Of a stretch of DNA of 64,000 nt, positions 52,934 to 62,700 are shown piece by piece (within the stretch, counting starts at the first letter, position 1; each line of letters begins with the position of its first letter). Source of the stretch: Bradyrhizobium sp. Ec3.3 (GTDB taxonomy: Bacteria > Pseudomonadota > Alphaproteobacteria > Rhizobiales > Xanthobacteraceae); NCBI RefSeq assembly GCF_000472925.1, contig NZ_AXAS01000024.1:1-64000 (forward strand). Reading direction: 5' to 3'. The position numbers were made by a program, and so were the translations under genes. The notes beneath the pieces are model-generated. The model worked only from the letters and a program-made list of their open reading frames with translations. It was not told the DNA's origin and made no database searches.

Positions 52934-54853
52934 CTAGATCCAGAAGGCCGCTTTGCGCAGGTGCACGAGCGTCAGCCAGCTTGCGAGCATGAGCACGGCA
53001 AGGCACGCCAGCACATAGAAGATGCTGATCGTGTCGACGTGACCGCCCGCCAGAGGCTCGCGCCACACCGCGAACAGGTGCGTCAGCGGATTGATCCGCA
53101 TGATGGTCGAGCGATGATTGATCATCTCCGACGACCAGATCACGGGTGAGGAGAGGAAGCCCAGCATCAGCGAGGATTCGATGATCGGCTTGAGGTCGCG
53201 ATACCGCGTCGCCATGGCGCCGAGCACCAGGCTCAGCGCGAAGGTGCAGGCGATGAAGAGCAGCAGCCCCGGCAGGGCGGCGAGCGCGTGGGAGAGATCG
53301 CGCGGGGTCAGCACCAGCCAGAGGATCAGCGGCACACAGGCGTTGTGGAGCGCGAACAGGGCCTGGCGGAAGGTGCATTGCAGAAGGAAGATCACCGGCG
53401 GCAGCGCGCGGTCGCGGATCAGGCTAGCCGAGCCCTGGAGCGCCGTGGTGGCATCGAGCACGACGCTGTTGAGGAAGGTCCAGGCCGTCATCGACAGCGC
53501 GAGCATGGGCAGCCGCGCGAGCACGCCGGCGTTGGACATCTGGCCGATCACCGAGCCCAGCACGGCGACCACGATCGCCATCTGGAGCGACATCCAGAAC
53601 GGGCCGAGCAGCGAACGCACATAGCGATGGCGCATGTCGGACCAGGCCAGCGCGCCTGCGATCCGGATCATTTCGAGCCAGCCCGGCGTGGCGGACGAGC
53701 TTGTGCTCGCGGCCGAGGCCTGTGCCAATGCCTGGGCGTATACCGTCTCCATACCGTTCTTGAAGGCCGTGGCGGAATAGCGCGTGGCCGCACGCGTTCG
53801 CGCGGCAAGGCCCATGCGGCGGCGGCGTTCGGGATCGCGGATCAGGGAATCGATGGCGTTGCCGAGCGCTGCGGCATCGCCGGGCGGCACGGTGATCGCC
53901 TCGATGCCGTCACGCGCAACATGAGGTACGGCCGTATCCAGCGCGGTGTTGACGACAGGCCGGCCTGCCGCCATCGCCTCGAGCTGGACGAGCCCGAACG
54001 TCTCGGCGTTGGTCACCGACGGCATCGCGAACACGTCGGCGATGCACATCAGCTTGACGCGCTCGCAATCGGGTACGGAGCCGAGCAGGCGGACGCGGTC
54101 GCCCACACCGAGCTCGGCGATCAGTTGCTCGAGCGGCGCGCGCTCGGTGCCTTCGCCGATGATCCAGACCTCGAAATTCCACCCCTGGGCGGCGCGGATC
54201 AGCACCTCAAATCCCTTGTAGGGAACCAGCCGGCCGCAGGCGAGCACGAGCCGTCCGCGATCGTTGACGTGCTCGGGCTCGATCCTCGGCCAGTCATACT
54301 TCGTGGTGTCGATGCCGAATGGCACGACGTGGCACTTGTCGGCGAATTCCCGCAGCAGCGGCGTTGTGTCGACCAGCACGCGGTCGGAGACGATGATGGC
54401 GGCGGCCTGACGCAGCGTCCGGCGCATCAAGGGTTCGATGAACCAGCGCAGGCCGGCATGGGTGACGATGTCGGCGTGCCAATGCACGACCAGCGGCCGC
54501 TTGCGAGCAAGGCCGAACGCGAAGACGAGGTCGGCAAGCGGGAAGGGGGCGTGCAGCGCCAGCAGGTCGTGCTGCGCGATCTTGCGCCACAGGCGCCACG
54601 GATAAGTCGGCGCAGCCGGCAGCGAGAGCACGTCGCCGAATGACTGCACGCGCTCCACGGCCACGTCGTCGACGACGATATCGCGGCGTTCTTCGGCGGA
54701 TTTCGAGCAGACCAGCACGGCGGAGGCGAAGGCGTCCTTCAGGCTCGCGCAGATGTCGCGGATCACAGTGAGCGTGCCGCCGAACAGGTCGGGGTAGTAG
54801 ACCTTGAAGATATGAAGAACCGACGGGCGGGTGGGTTCGCTGACAGGGGTCAT
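52934..54853 (-). CDS. Glycosyltransferase fused to ABC-2 permease
   Basis: The 639-residue fusion has a GT4 half (about 1-380): VLHIFKVYYPDLFGGTLTVI, LVLACGRLVPYKGFEVLIRA, and NAETFGLVQLEAMAAGRPVV. After a Ser/Ala-rich linker it has an ABC-2 half (about 400-639) with six hydrophobic segments, including PFWMSLQMAIVVAVLGSVIG and LLFIACTFALSLVLGAMATR. The permease half resembles Wzm/TagG. The fusion joins sugar addition and export in one protein. The two halves read continuously, with no frameshift. Confidence 0.9.
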   Translation of the reverse strand: MTPVSEPTRPSVLHIFKVYYPDLFGGTLTVIRDICASLKDAFASAVLVCSKSAEERRDIVVDDVAVERVQSFGDVLSLPAAPTYPWRLWRKIAQHDLLALHAPFPLADLVFAFGLARKRPLVVHWHADIVTHAGLRWFIEPLMRRTLRQAAAIIVSDRVLVDTTPLLREFADKCHVVPFGIDTTKYDWPRIEPEHVNDRGRLVLACGRLVPYKGFEVLIRAAQGWNFEVWIIGEGTERAPLEQLIAELGVGDRVRLLGSVPDCERVKLMCIADVFAMPSVTNAETFGLVQLEAMAAGRPVVNTALDTAVPHVARDGIEAITVPPGDAAALGNAIDSLIRDPERRRRMGLAARTRAATRYSATAFKNGMETVYAQALAQASAASTSSSATPGWLEMIRIAGALAWSDMRHRYVRSLLGPFWMSLQMAIVVAVLGSVIGQMSNAGVLARLPMLALSMTAWTFLNSVVLDATTALQGSASLIRDRALPPVIFLLQCTFRQALFALHNACVPLILWLVLTPRDLSHALAALPGLLLFIACTFALSLVLGAMATRYRDLKPIIESSLMLGFLSSPVIWSSEMINHRSTIMRINPLTHLFAVWREPLAGGHVDTISIFYVLACLAVLMLASWLTLVHLRKAAFWI

Positions 54854-54872
54854 GCTGTTCGTCGCGCTCCGC

Positions 54873-55031
54873 TCAGCCGGCCAGGAGGGCGGCGACGAAG
54901 GGCACCGCGAGCGTCGAGATGAAGATCGCGCCGCGCAGCAGCGCAGGCAGCATCGGTTCGACGGCGTCAGGGCGGCGTCGGCCGAGATGTGCGGAAATCA
55001 TGCTGGAATTGCAGACCAGGCGGTCAGGCAT
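54873..55031 (-). CDS. Small putative membrane protein (52 aa)
   Basis: ATG at 55031, stop at 54873, 20 bases before the fusion gene. The C-terminal half (PALLRGAIFISTLAVPFVAALLA) is one hydrophobic helix with a positively charged N-terminal segment (LGRRRPD). I do not recognise a family. If real it heads the glycan operon. The ribosome binding site is weak, so confidence is limited. Confidence 0.4.
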   Translation of the reverse strand: MPDRLVCNSSMISAHLGRRRPDAVEPMLPALLRGAIFISTLAVPFVAALLAG

Positions 55032-55080
55032 TGGGTCAACTTTCCCTTTCGAGTCGTGCCCTCAGTTGCGTCTCCTATAT

Positions 55081-55136
55081 GTGGGAAAATTTACCACGTC
55101 AACGGCGCAAACGAAAAATGTGGGATTGTGTCCCAC
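55081..55136. promoter_or_regulatory. Two tandem 17-bp operator-like palindromes
   Basis: GTGGGAAAATTTACCAC (55081-55097) and GTGGGATTGTGTCCCAC (55120-55136) are both 17 bases, share GTGGGA and CCAC ends, and start 39 bases apart. They lie 25-80 bases before the DUF6502 start and 50-105 bases from the divergent small ORF, so one regulator could control both sides. Confidence 0.6.
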
Positions 55137-55160
55137 GCGAGGCGCCGTTACAATTCAGAC

Positions 55161-56042
55161 ATGAATGCCAAGCCCGGGTCCAAAGCGGCGGATAAGCCGG
55201 CTGCGCCACAGCCGAACGCCGCGGCAAAGCTGCACGCGCCCCTCGCGCGGCTGTTGCGCCCGTTGGTGCGCCTGTGCATCCGCAGCGGCATGACGTTTCC
55301 GGCGCTGGCACAATTGCTCCGCGAGCTGTTCGTCAACGTCGCTGAGCACGATTTCGCGCTCGAGGGCAAGGAGCAGACCGACAGCCGCGTCAGCCTGCTC
55401 ACGGGCATCCATCGCAAGGAAGTGGCGCGGCTGCGCGGCGCCGGTGCGCCCGTGCACGAGGCGCCGGCGGCGGTGTCGCTGACCAGCGCGGTGATCGCGC
55501 GCTGGCTTGCCGCGCCCGAATTCACCGATGCGAAGGGCGAGCCGCTGTCGCTGCCGCGCACGGCCGAAGGCGCGGCTCCCTCGTTCGAGCAACTTGTCGC
55601 CTCCGTCACCAAGGACGTCCGTCCCCGCGCGGTGCTCGACGAATGGCTCGATCGCGGGCTCGTCACCATCAACGGCGATGACGCGATCGAGCTGGTCGAG
55701 GCTGCCTTCGTTCCGCGCGGCGAGGACGACAGCAAATGGCACTATCTCGGCCGTAACCTGCACGACCATATCGCGGCGGCGGCCGAAAACGTCTCTGGGC
55801 CTGCGCCGCGCTTTCTCGAACGCGCAGTGCATTACAACGGCCTGTCGCCAAAACTTGCCAAACGGCTCGAGGCGCGCTCGCGCGAGCTTGCGATGGAGGC
55901 GCTCAAGACCGCCAACCGCGAGGCGAACCGCGCGCTCGCCAAGGACAAGGGCGGCGATGCCCGCTGGAATTTCGGCATCTACATTTATTGCGAGGACGTC
56001 GAGGAGGAGAGCGACGGCAGCGGCGAGGGCGGTCGCTCATGA
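55161..56042 (+). CDS. DUF6502 family protein
   Basis: The 293-residue protein starts MNAKPGSKAADKPAAPQPNA. It has helix-rich HTH-like blocks (IRSGMTFPALAQLLRELFVN, VSLLTGIHRKEVARLRG) and a middle segment with WHYLGRNLHDHIAAAAENV and ARSRELAMEALKTANREANR. These match DUF6502, a family of unknown function widespread in proteobacteria; a DNA- or RNA-binding role is possible. It is coupled to the following gene by an ATGA overlap. Operator-like palindromes lie just upstream. Confidence 0.7.
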   Translation: MNAKPGSKAADKPAAPQPNAAAKLHAPLARLLRPLVRLCIRSGMTFPALAQLLRELFVNVAEHDFALEGKEQTDSRVSLLTGIHRKEVARLRGAGAPVHEAPAAVSLTSAVIARWLAAPEFTDAKGEPLSLPRTAEGAAPSFEQLVASVTKDVRPRAVLDEWLDRGLVTINGDDAIELVEAAFVPRGEDDSKWHYLGRNLHDHIAAAAENVSGPAPRFLERAVHYNGLSPKLAKRLEARSRELAMEALKTANREANRALAKDKGGDARWNFGIYIYCEDVEEESDGSGEGGRS

Positions 56043-57235
56043 CCACGCCGCCGCGCATTTCCCGCCGCCTGCTGCTGACGGGATTCTGGCTCGCCGGAAC
56101 GGCTGCCGCCTGGGCGCAAACCAGGCGCGGCACGGACCAGGGCATCGGCGGCACCGGAATTACGCGCGGCGATGATCAGGGCATCGGCGGCACCGGCATC
56201 GTCGGCGTGATCCAGCGCTTCGGCAGCATCTACGTCAACGGCGAGCGCGTCGCTTACGCGGCCGACGTGCCGGTGCGGATCGACGGCGAGCAGGCTACGA
56301 CCAAGAGCCTGCGCATCGGACAGCTCGCGCGCGTGGTCGCCGTCCGGCAGGCCGACGGCACGCTGGCGACGCGCAGCATCAACATCGCCAGCGAGGTTGC
56401 AGGCCCGATCGAAGCGGTGAAGGGCAACGAGATCACCGTGCTCGGCCAGAAGGTGGTGGCGAGCGGCCAGGAGAGCTGGCGCCGCGTCGGCACGCATGTC
56501 GCCGTGTTCGGGCTGCGCCGCACCGACGGCACGATCGTCGCAAGCCTCGTCGAGCAGCGTCGCAAAGCCACCGCGCGGGTTTCCGGTCTGCTCGAGCGCG
56601 GTCCGGACGGGCTGCATATCGGCGGCCTGCGGCTGAAGGGTGCCGATGTCGCGCTGGTCGGCCAGCGCGTTCAAGTCGAGGGCAGCGCGAGCCAGGGCAT
56701 GCTCCAGGTCGCGCACGCGAGGGTCGACAATTTCCAGGATCTTGCCGGCGCGACGAGATTGTCGGTCGAAGCCTATGTGCAGCGCGAGGGCGCCAACCTC
56801 CAGCTTGGCTCCGGCCTCATCGCCCATGACGGCTCGCGCTTTGCGCCGAGCGCAGGCGAGGCGCGGGTGGTGCTGAACGGCATATTCGATCCCGCGCGTG
56901 GCTTGCAGGTCGAATCGGTGCAGGCCGTCACGCAGTTCCCGGGATCGTCGCTGCAGGGGCCGGGCAGCCCGCCTGGCTTTGGCGGCCATTCGCCGGGTGG
57001 CTCGATCCTGCATCCGGGAAGCGGCACGCCTGGTTCGCCGAGCGGCCAGCCCGGCGCACCACCTGGTGGTGGGCCCGCGCCTGGTTCGAGCCCCGGTTCA
57101 GCTCCCGGCTCCGGGCCATCCGGCCCGGGCGGTCCGTCCGGTCCCGGCGGCCTTGGCTCACCCGGCGGTCCCATGGGGCCCGGCGGTGGCGGCTTCGGTG
57201 GTCCCGGCGGCGGGATGGGTGGCGGCAGGCGTTAA
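56039..57235 (+). CDS. DUF5666 protein with Gly/Pro-rich tail
   Basis: The 398-residue product begins MTTPPRISRRLLLTGFWLAG, a twin-arginine-like signal. Small repeated folds follow (TDQGIGGTGITRGDDQGIGG, GSIYVNGERVAYAADVPV, TRSINIASEVAGPIEAV), matching DUF5666 OB-like units. From about residue 305 the tail is a collagen-like Gly/Pro/Ser tract to the end. It is translationally coupled to the DUF6502 gene (ATGA) and probably secreted. Function unknown. Confidence 0.75.
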   Translation: MTTPPRISRRLLLTGFWLAGTAAAWAQTRRGTDQGIGGTGITRGDDQGIGGTGIVGVIQRFGSIYVNGERVAYAADVPVRIDGEQATTKSLRIGQLARVVAVRQADGTLATRSINIASEVAGPIEAVKGNEITVLGQKVVASGQESWRRVGTHVAVFGLRRTDGTIVASLVEQRRKATARVSGLLERGPDGLHIGGLRLKGADVALVGQRVQVEGSASQGMLQVAHARVDNFQDLAGATRLSVEAYVQREGANLQLGSGLIAHDGSRFAPSAGEARVVLNGIFDPARGLQVESVQAVTQFPGSSLQGPGSPPGFGGHSPGGSILHPGSGTPGSPSGQPGAPPGGGPAPGSSPGSAPGSGPSGPGGPSGPGGLGSPGGPMGPGGGGFGGPGGGMGGGRR

Positions 57236-57237
57236 AT

Positions 57238-57265
57238 AAAAAGCGACGAGCCGCATGCTCGTCGC
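57238..57265 (-). terminator. Terminator of the M23 peptidase gene
   Basis: GCGACGAG pairs with CTCGTCGC (57243-57250 with 57258-57265); on the minus strand it is followed by five T residues. It lies 25 bases past the M23 stop codon. Confidence 0.7.
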
Positions 57266-57290
57266 CGTTGAACACTCTGCTTGTCGCGGA

Positions 57291-58646
57291 TTAGCCCGCG
57301 CTGAGGCGCACGCCGGCGCGCAGGAATTTCTGCGGGTCGACCGCTTCGCCGTCGATGCGGGTTTCGTAGTGCAGATGCGGGCCAGTGGAGCGGCCGGTCG
57401 ATCCGACCAGTCCGACAACCTGGCCGATCTTCACGATCTCGCCGACCTTGACGTTGATCTCCGAGAGGTGGCCGTAGCGGGTCGAGAGCCCGTTGCCGTG
57501 GTCGACCTCGACCATGCGGCCGTAGCCACCTGACCATCCGGCCGACACCACCTTGCCGTTGGCGGTGACGCGGACGGGATCGCCGGTCGCGGCGCGGAAG
57601 TCGAGGCCGGTGTGCATCGCCGGCCGGCCGAGGAACGGATCGCTGCGCACGCCGAAGCCTGAGGTGAACTCGACCTCGCCGATGACCGGCTTGCGATAGG
57701 GCACCAGCGCCAGCGTGCGGTTGAGCCGATCCACCTCGGCGCGCGTGACGTTGATACGATTAAGCTGCTTCTCGAACGGACCGGCATTCGCGGTGAGTTT
57801 GACGGGTACAAAAGGCCCGCCCATCGCGGTCCGCGGCACGGCGGCTTCGAGATCGGCGAGGTTCAGGCCAAGATCACTGACCACGCCGCGCATCCGACGC
57901 GCGCGCGATTCCATGCTGTCCTCGACGGCGCTGAGCGCGGCGATCTGGCGTCTCTCGACCTGGTCAAGCGAAGTCTGCAAACGCACCAGGACGTTGTCAA
58001 AACCCTGAACCTTGGCGAACTGGTTCAGCTGCGGGCTGGTGATCACTGGTGTGCGGGATTCAAGCCGCGCCTCGCGATCCGGCGGCGCCACGAAAATCAC
58101 GGTGTCGCTGATCGGCGAGGGTTTCGGTGTGCCCTGAGGAGGGGTGGCGTCGCCGCGCTGCGGTGTCGCGCGCGGGATCGATCCGGTCACGTCGGGCATG
58201 GCGCCGAGCGCCGTTGCGCGCGACTCGAGCGCGGTCTGGCGCTTCATGATCTGGTCGAGCTTCTGGTCGAACTGCTCCTGGTCGAGCAGCTGCCGGCTCG
58301 TGGTGCGATCGACCTTGGCCCTGAGCTCGGCGATGCGATCCTCATAGGCATATTGCATCTCGGCCTGGCGGGCGATCAGCCGCGTCAGCACGTCGTCGCG
58401 GAAGGCGAAATAGGTGGCGGTCGCCGCCGACCACAGCCCGAGCAGCACGACGGTCCCGACCACGATCCAGAACACCACGGGCCCGAGGCGGACCTGCTTG
58501 CCGTGATGCACGATGGTGTAGGCGTCGTCGGCGGCGGGCAGGGGTATAGCGGTGGCGGAGCTGACAGGACGGCGGTTGAAGGGCCGCCCGTGGTCGTGAG
58601 GGTGATGCTGGGAGTAGTGCGAGTATTGGGCAGAACTTTTCGACAT
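57291..58646 (-). CDS. M23 family metallopeptidase
   Basis: The 451-residue protein has an N-terminal cytoplasmic tail, one TM helix (LGPVVFWIVVGTVVLLGLWS), a coiled coil (about 75-120), and a C-terminal LytM domain. The zinc site is MHTGLDFRAATGDPV and GRSTGPHLHYETRIDGE. It is a murein endopeptidase or an inactive EnvC-like activator; the His residues are present, so it is probably active. The start MSKSSAQYSH at 58646 is chosen; an ATG two codons upstream also fits. Confidence 0.92.
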   Translation of the reverse strand: MSKSSAQYSHYSQHHPHDHGRPFNRRPVSSATAIPLPAADDAYTIVHHGKQVRLGPVVFWIVVGTVVLLGLWSAATATYFAFRDDVLTRLIARQAEMQYAYEDRIAELRAKVDRTTSRQLLDQEQFDQKLDQIMKRQTALESRATALGAMPDVTGSIPRATPQRGDATPPQGTPKPSPISDTVIFVAPPDREARLESRTPVITSPQLNQFAKVQGFDNVLVRLQTSLDQVERRQIAALSAVEDSMESRARRMRGVVSDLGLNLADLEAAVPRTAMGGPFVPVKLTANAGPFEKQLNRINVTRAEVDRLNRTLALVPYRKPVIGEVEFTSGFGVRSDPFLGRPAMHTGLDFRAATGDPVRVTANGKVVSAGWSGGYGRMVEVDHGNGLSTRYGHLSEINVKVGEIVKIGQVVGLVGSTGRSTGPHLHYETRIDGEAVDPQKFLRAGVRLSAG

Positions 58647-58757
58647 CGGCACTCCCGCGCCGGTCGGAGAGGTTCCGTACGGCTCAATTGCCGCAGCAAT
58701 CTGGGCCGCTCATGGTTAATTTTCCGGAAACGGGAACGCTCGAATTCGCGCAACTGG

Positions 58758-59450
58758 TTAAAGAGATGTTGCCGCCGCCAGCACGTCCTCGGCGTGGCCG
58801 TCGACCCGGACGTTACGCCAGATTCGCGCCACCTTGCCGTCGGCGCCGACCAGCACCGTGGTGCGAAGAATCCCGAGGAAGGTCCTGCCATACATCGATT
58901 TTTCGCCCCAGGCGCCGTAGGCCTCGAGCATCTCGTGCTGCTCATCCGAGATCAGGGGAACAGCCAGCTTGTGCTTGTCGCGGAACTTCTCCTGGGCCTT
59001 CTGGGGATCGGCCGAGATGCCGAGCACGCTCGTGCCGGTCGCGGCGAAGGCATCCTTCAGCCGGGTGAAGTCGATTGCCTCGCGGGTGCAGCCCGGCGTG
59101 TCGGCGCGGGGATAGAAGAACAGGACCAGCTTCTTGCCGGAATAGTCAGCCAGCCTCGCCACGCCGCCGCCGTCGCGCGGCAGGCTGAAGGCGGGTGCCT
59201 TCTGGCCTTCGGACAGGGCACCCTTGGTCCCCTTGGCGGGGGCGGCGGTCGATTCGGAAGATTTTAACCGTTTCGACGTGGCCTTGTGCGATGCTGCCAC
59301 GGTTGAGGTCTTTGTTGATTTGCGTGTTGCGGCCCGCTGCGTCCTAGCGGGCTTTGTTGTCGCCATAGTCCGCGTTTGCGTCCGCTTTTTCCTAGGGGTT
59401 GGGCTGCCGGAGGCCGTCTTGGACGATTTCTTTCGCGTTTTCTTGGACAT
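58758..59450 (-). CDS. bcp: Bcp/PrxQ peroxiredoxin with Lys-rich N-terminal tail
   Basis: The 230-residue thioredoxin-dependent peroxidase removes peroxides. An N-terminal 75-residue tail rich in Lys, Thr, Ser and Ala (KKTRKKSSKTASGSPTPRKK) precedes the Prx core: LVLFFYPRADTPGCTREAID with peroxidatic Cys121. The usual resolving Cys five residues later is Ile126, so it would act as a 1-Cys enzyme. GILRTTVLVGADGKVARIWR closes the fold. ATG 59450 has GGAAGG in front. A longer reading frame is antisense to the next gene and rejected. Confidence 0.93.
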   Translation of the reverse strand: MSKKTRKKSSKTASGSPTPRKKRTQTRTMATTKPARTQRAATRKSTKTSTVAASHKATSKRLKSSESTAAPAKGTKGALSEGQKAPAFSLPRDGGGVARLADYSGKKLVLFFYPRADTPGCTREAIDFTRLKDAFAATGTSVLGISADPQKAQEKFRDKHKLAVPLISDEQHEMLEAYGAWGEKSMYGRTFLGILRTTVLVGADGKVARIWRNVRVDGHAEDVLAAATSL

Positions 59451-59741
59451 ACGCCTTCCTTTCGACGCTTTCGGCGGGTCAACCAAAGCGGTATTGCAGC
59501 TCTCGTCCGGCGTGCCGGATTCGTGCCCTCGGCTGGGCAACTCTGACGGCGCCGGAGTATGGTTACAAGGAATTCCAAGCACCACCCCACTGCTCGTTGA
59601 ACGCGCGCTCGGGGCGATATGACGAACAGCAGGAATATCAAGGGAATGGCGGCAATGCCGGCGCAGGGACGTTTGGTCCCCGCGGACGGCTGCGGCCCCG
59701 GCGGCGCTCAATCTAGGGATGGGCGCCTGTATCGAGAGGCA

Positions 59742-62700
59742 ATGGCAAGGAATACGTCGCCCCAGGACCACAACGGGGACCTCTATCGGGACCTCGATCG
59801 GCGCGCCGGAGTGCAAGAGCCCGTCGAATGGGACGAGGTCGATTGGGATCCGGACCAGGAGGCGGCCGCAGGCCACCGGGCGCGCCGGCTGTTGTCCCGT
59901 TCCAACTCCCGCTTTCATCGCGTAGGCGACGGCTTTGGCGCGTTCGGCCGCTGGCTCGCGGCCGATCGCTGGGTCAAGCGGCTCGCCCTCGTCACCTGTA
60001 CCCTCGTCATCATCTTCGTCTGTTGCTTCGCCACGCTGTGGTGGCGGCTCGGCGCGGGTCCCATCAATCTCGACATGGCGACGCCATGGCTCGCGGCGGC
60101 GATCGAGGACAATATCGGCCACGGCAACACCGTCGAGGTCGGCGGCACCCAGATCGAGCGCGCAGGGCGGATCCGCATCGCCGTGCGCATTCGCGACATC
60201 ATCGTCCGCGACCGCGATCGCGCCATCGTCGCAAGTGCGCCGAAGGCCGAAGTGCGGCTGTCGGGCGTGGCGCTCCTGATGGGCCGGCTGCGCGCCGAAA
60301 GTCTCAATCTCGTCGATGCCGAGCTCGCGATCCGGATCGCGCCTGACGGTACCGTCACAGTGTCGGCCGGTGACACCGCCAAGCCGCTCGCCACCGGCGT
60401 CGCGTCGAAAAAGGAGGCGGGCCTGCCGCCGACCTTCCCGCGTCCGGGATCCGCGCCGCCTCCCGCAACGACTGCTCCCGCCACCCCGTCCGGTGCGGAC
60501 GCGGCCGCAGCGTCTTCGGCCAGCGGCAGCACGCAGAGCGGACTGCTTGCCGGGCTCGACTGGCTCGACAGCCTGAGCATGACCGGGCTCGACGGCCAGA
60601 ATCTCAACGAGATCGGCCTGAAGAACGGCAATCTGATCGTCGACGACCAGCAGCGTGGCAGCAAGTGGAGCTTCGAGAACATCAGCCTCAGCCTGCGCCG
60701 TCCGCACGGTGGCGGCGTTGCGCTCAGCTTCGGCGAAGAGGGCGCGCGGCCATGGTCGCTCCGCGCAACGATCGGCCCGGCCGAGAACGGCGTGCGCTCG
60801 GTCGATATCAAGGCCGACAAGGTCTCGACCTCGAACATCCTGCTGGCGTTGCGGCTGAAGGACCTGACCTACAATGCCGACCTGCCGCTGACCGGCGAGC
60901 TCAAGGGCGAACTCGGCCGCGACGGCCTGCCGACCTTCTTCCGCGGCAAGATTCTCGTCGGCGCGGGCAACATCATCGACACCGACACGCCCGACTATCC
61001 TATGGCGATCGACTCGGCCGAGCTCAATCTCGAATGGGATGCCGGACGCCGGGTGCTGGTGGCGCCGTTCAAGATCATCTCGGGTGCCAACCGGGTCACG
61101 CTGCTCGCGCATCTCGAGCCGCCCAATGGCACCACCAACGACTGGCAGCTCGGGTTCAGCGGCGGATCGATCCTGCTCGGCGGCATCGACAACGAGCCGC
61201 CGCTGGTCTTCAACCGCATCGCCATCGGCTTCCGTTTCGACACCGACCACAAGCGCGTCGTGCTGACGCAGGCCGACATCAGCAATGGCGAGATCGGCGT
61301 CGCCGGTACCGGCGCCATCGACTATTCCGGCGAGCCGCGGCTGATGCTCGGCTTTGCGGGCACGCCGATGTCGGCGTCCGCGCTCAAGCGGATGTGGCCG
61401 ACGCTTGTTGTTCCGGAGCTGCGTGAGTGGGTGATCGAGCGGATCGAGCGCGGCACGCTCCAGCGCATCGAAGTCGGCGTCAACTCGCCGACGCGCAATC
61501 TCCCCCGGAAGGGCCCGCCGATCCCCGATGACGGACTGTCGGTCAACATCGTGGCGAGCGGGGTTGCGGTTCATCCGGTGGACGGCATGCCCTCGGTGCA
61601 CGACGCCGACCTGAAAGCGCACGTCACCGGACGGACCGCGACGGTGACGATCGGGCAGGGCATTGCCGATACGCCGGCGGGGCGCAAGATCACGATCTCG
61701 GATTTCACCTTCGAGGTGCCTGACATGGCGCCAAAGCCCTCGCCGTCGCGCAGCAAATTCCGCGTCGATGGTCCGGTGCCGGCGGCTGCGGAAATTCTTG
61801 CCAATGATCGCTTGAGCGATCTATCCGCCACCTTCGTCGATCCCAACACCAGCAAGGGCACGTTCTCGGCCAACATCACGCTCGCCTTGCCGGTGAAGGG
61901 CGAGCTGACCAAGGCGGACACGAGCTACACCGTCGCCGCCGACCTCAACGGCTTTGCTGCCGACAAGCTGGTGATGAACCAGAAGCTCGAGGCGAACAGC
62001 CTCAAGATCGTCGCCACCAACCAGGGCTACCAGGTCAAGGGCGACGTCAAGATCAACGGCCAGGCGGCCTCGCTCGATTACCGCAAGCCGGCCGAGGGCG
62101 ATGCCGACGTCAAATTGCAGGCCACGCTCGACGATGCGAGCCGCGCCCGTCTCGGTTTCGATCTGGGTCCCGCCATCAGCGGTTCGATTCCGGTCAAGGT
62201 CTCCGGCAAGATCGCCAGCGGGCCCGAGCAGACCACGCGCCTGGGCATCGAAGCCGACCTGACCTCACTCAAGCTCGACAACATCCTGCCGGGCTGGGTG
62301 AAGCTGCCGGGCAAGTCGGGCAAGGCCAGCTTCAAGGTGGTGCCGACGGCGCAATCGACGCGGCTGGAGGACATCGTCGTCGAAGGCGGCGGCGTCTCGA
62401 TCAAAGGCTCGCTCGAGGTCGACCAGAACGGCGACCTCATGAATGCGAACTTCCCGACCTATTCGCCGTCCGACGGCGACAAGGCCTCGCTGAGGGTCGA
62501 ACGCGGTCCCGACGGCGTGGTGAGGGGCACCATGCGCGGCGACGTATTCGACGGCCGCGGCTTCCTGAAGTCGGCGATATCAGGGAATTCCGGCAAGGAC
62601 GACAACAAGAGCAAGCTGAAGAACGTCGACTTCGACATCGACGTCAAGTTCGGCGCGGTCGCCGGCTTCAATGGCGAGGCGATGCGCAGTGTCGATGCCA

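Noticed and set aside
58758..61622. A 954-codon minus-strand frame containing the Bcp gene
   Set aside because: Only the last 230 codons match Bcp and have an SD and start; the rest lies antisense to the AsmA-like gene.
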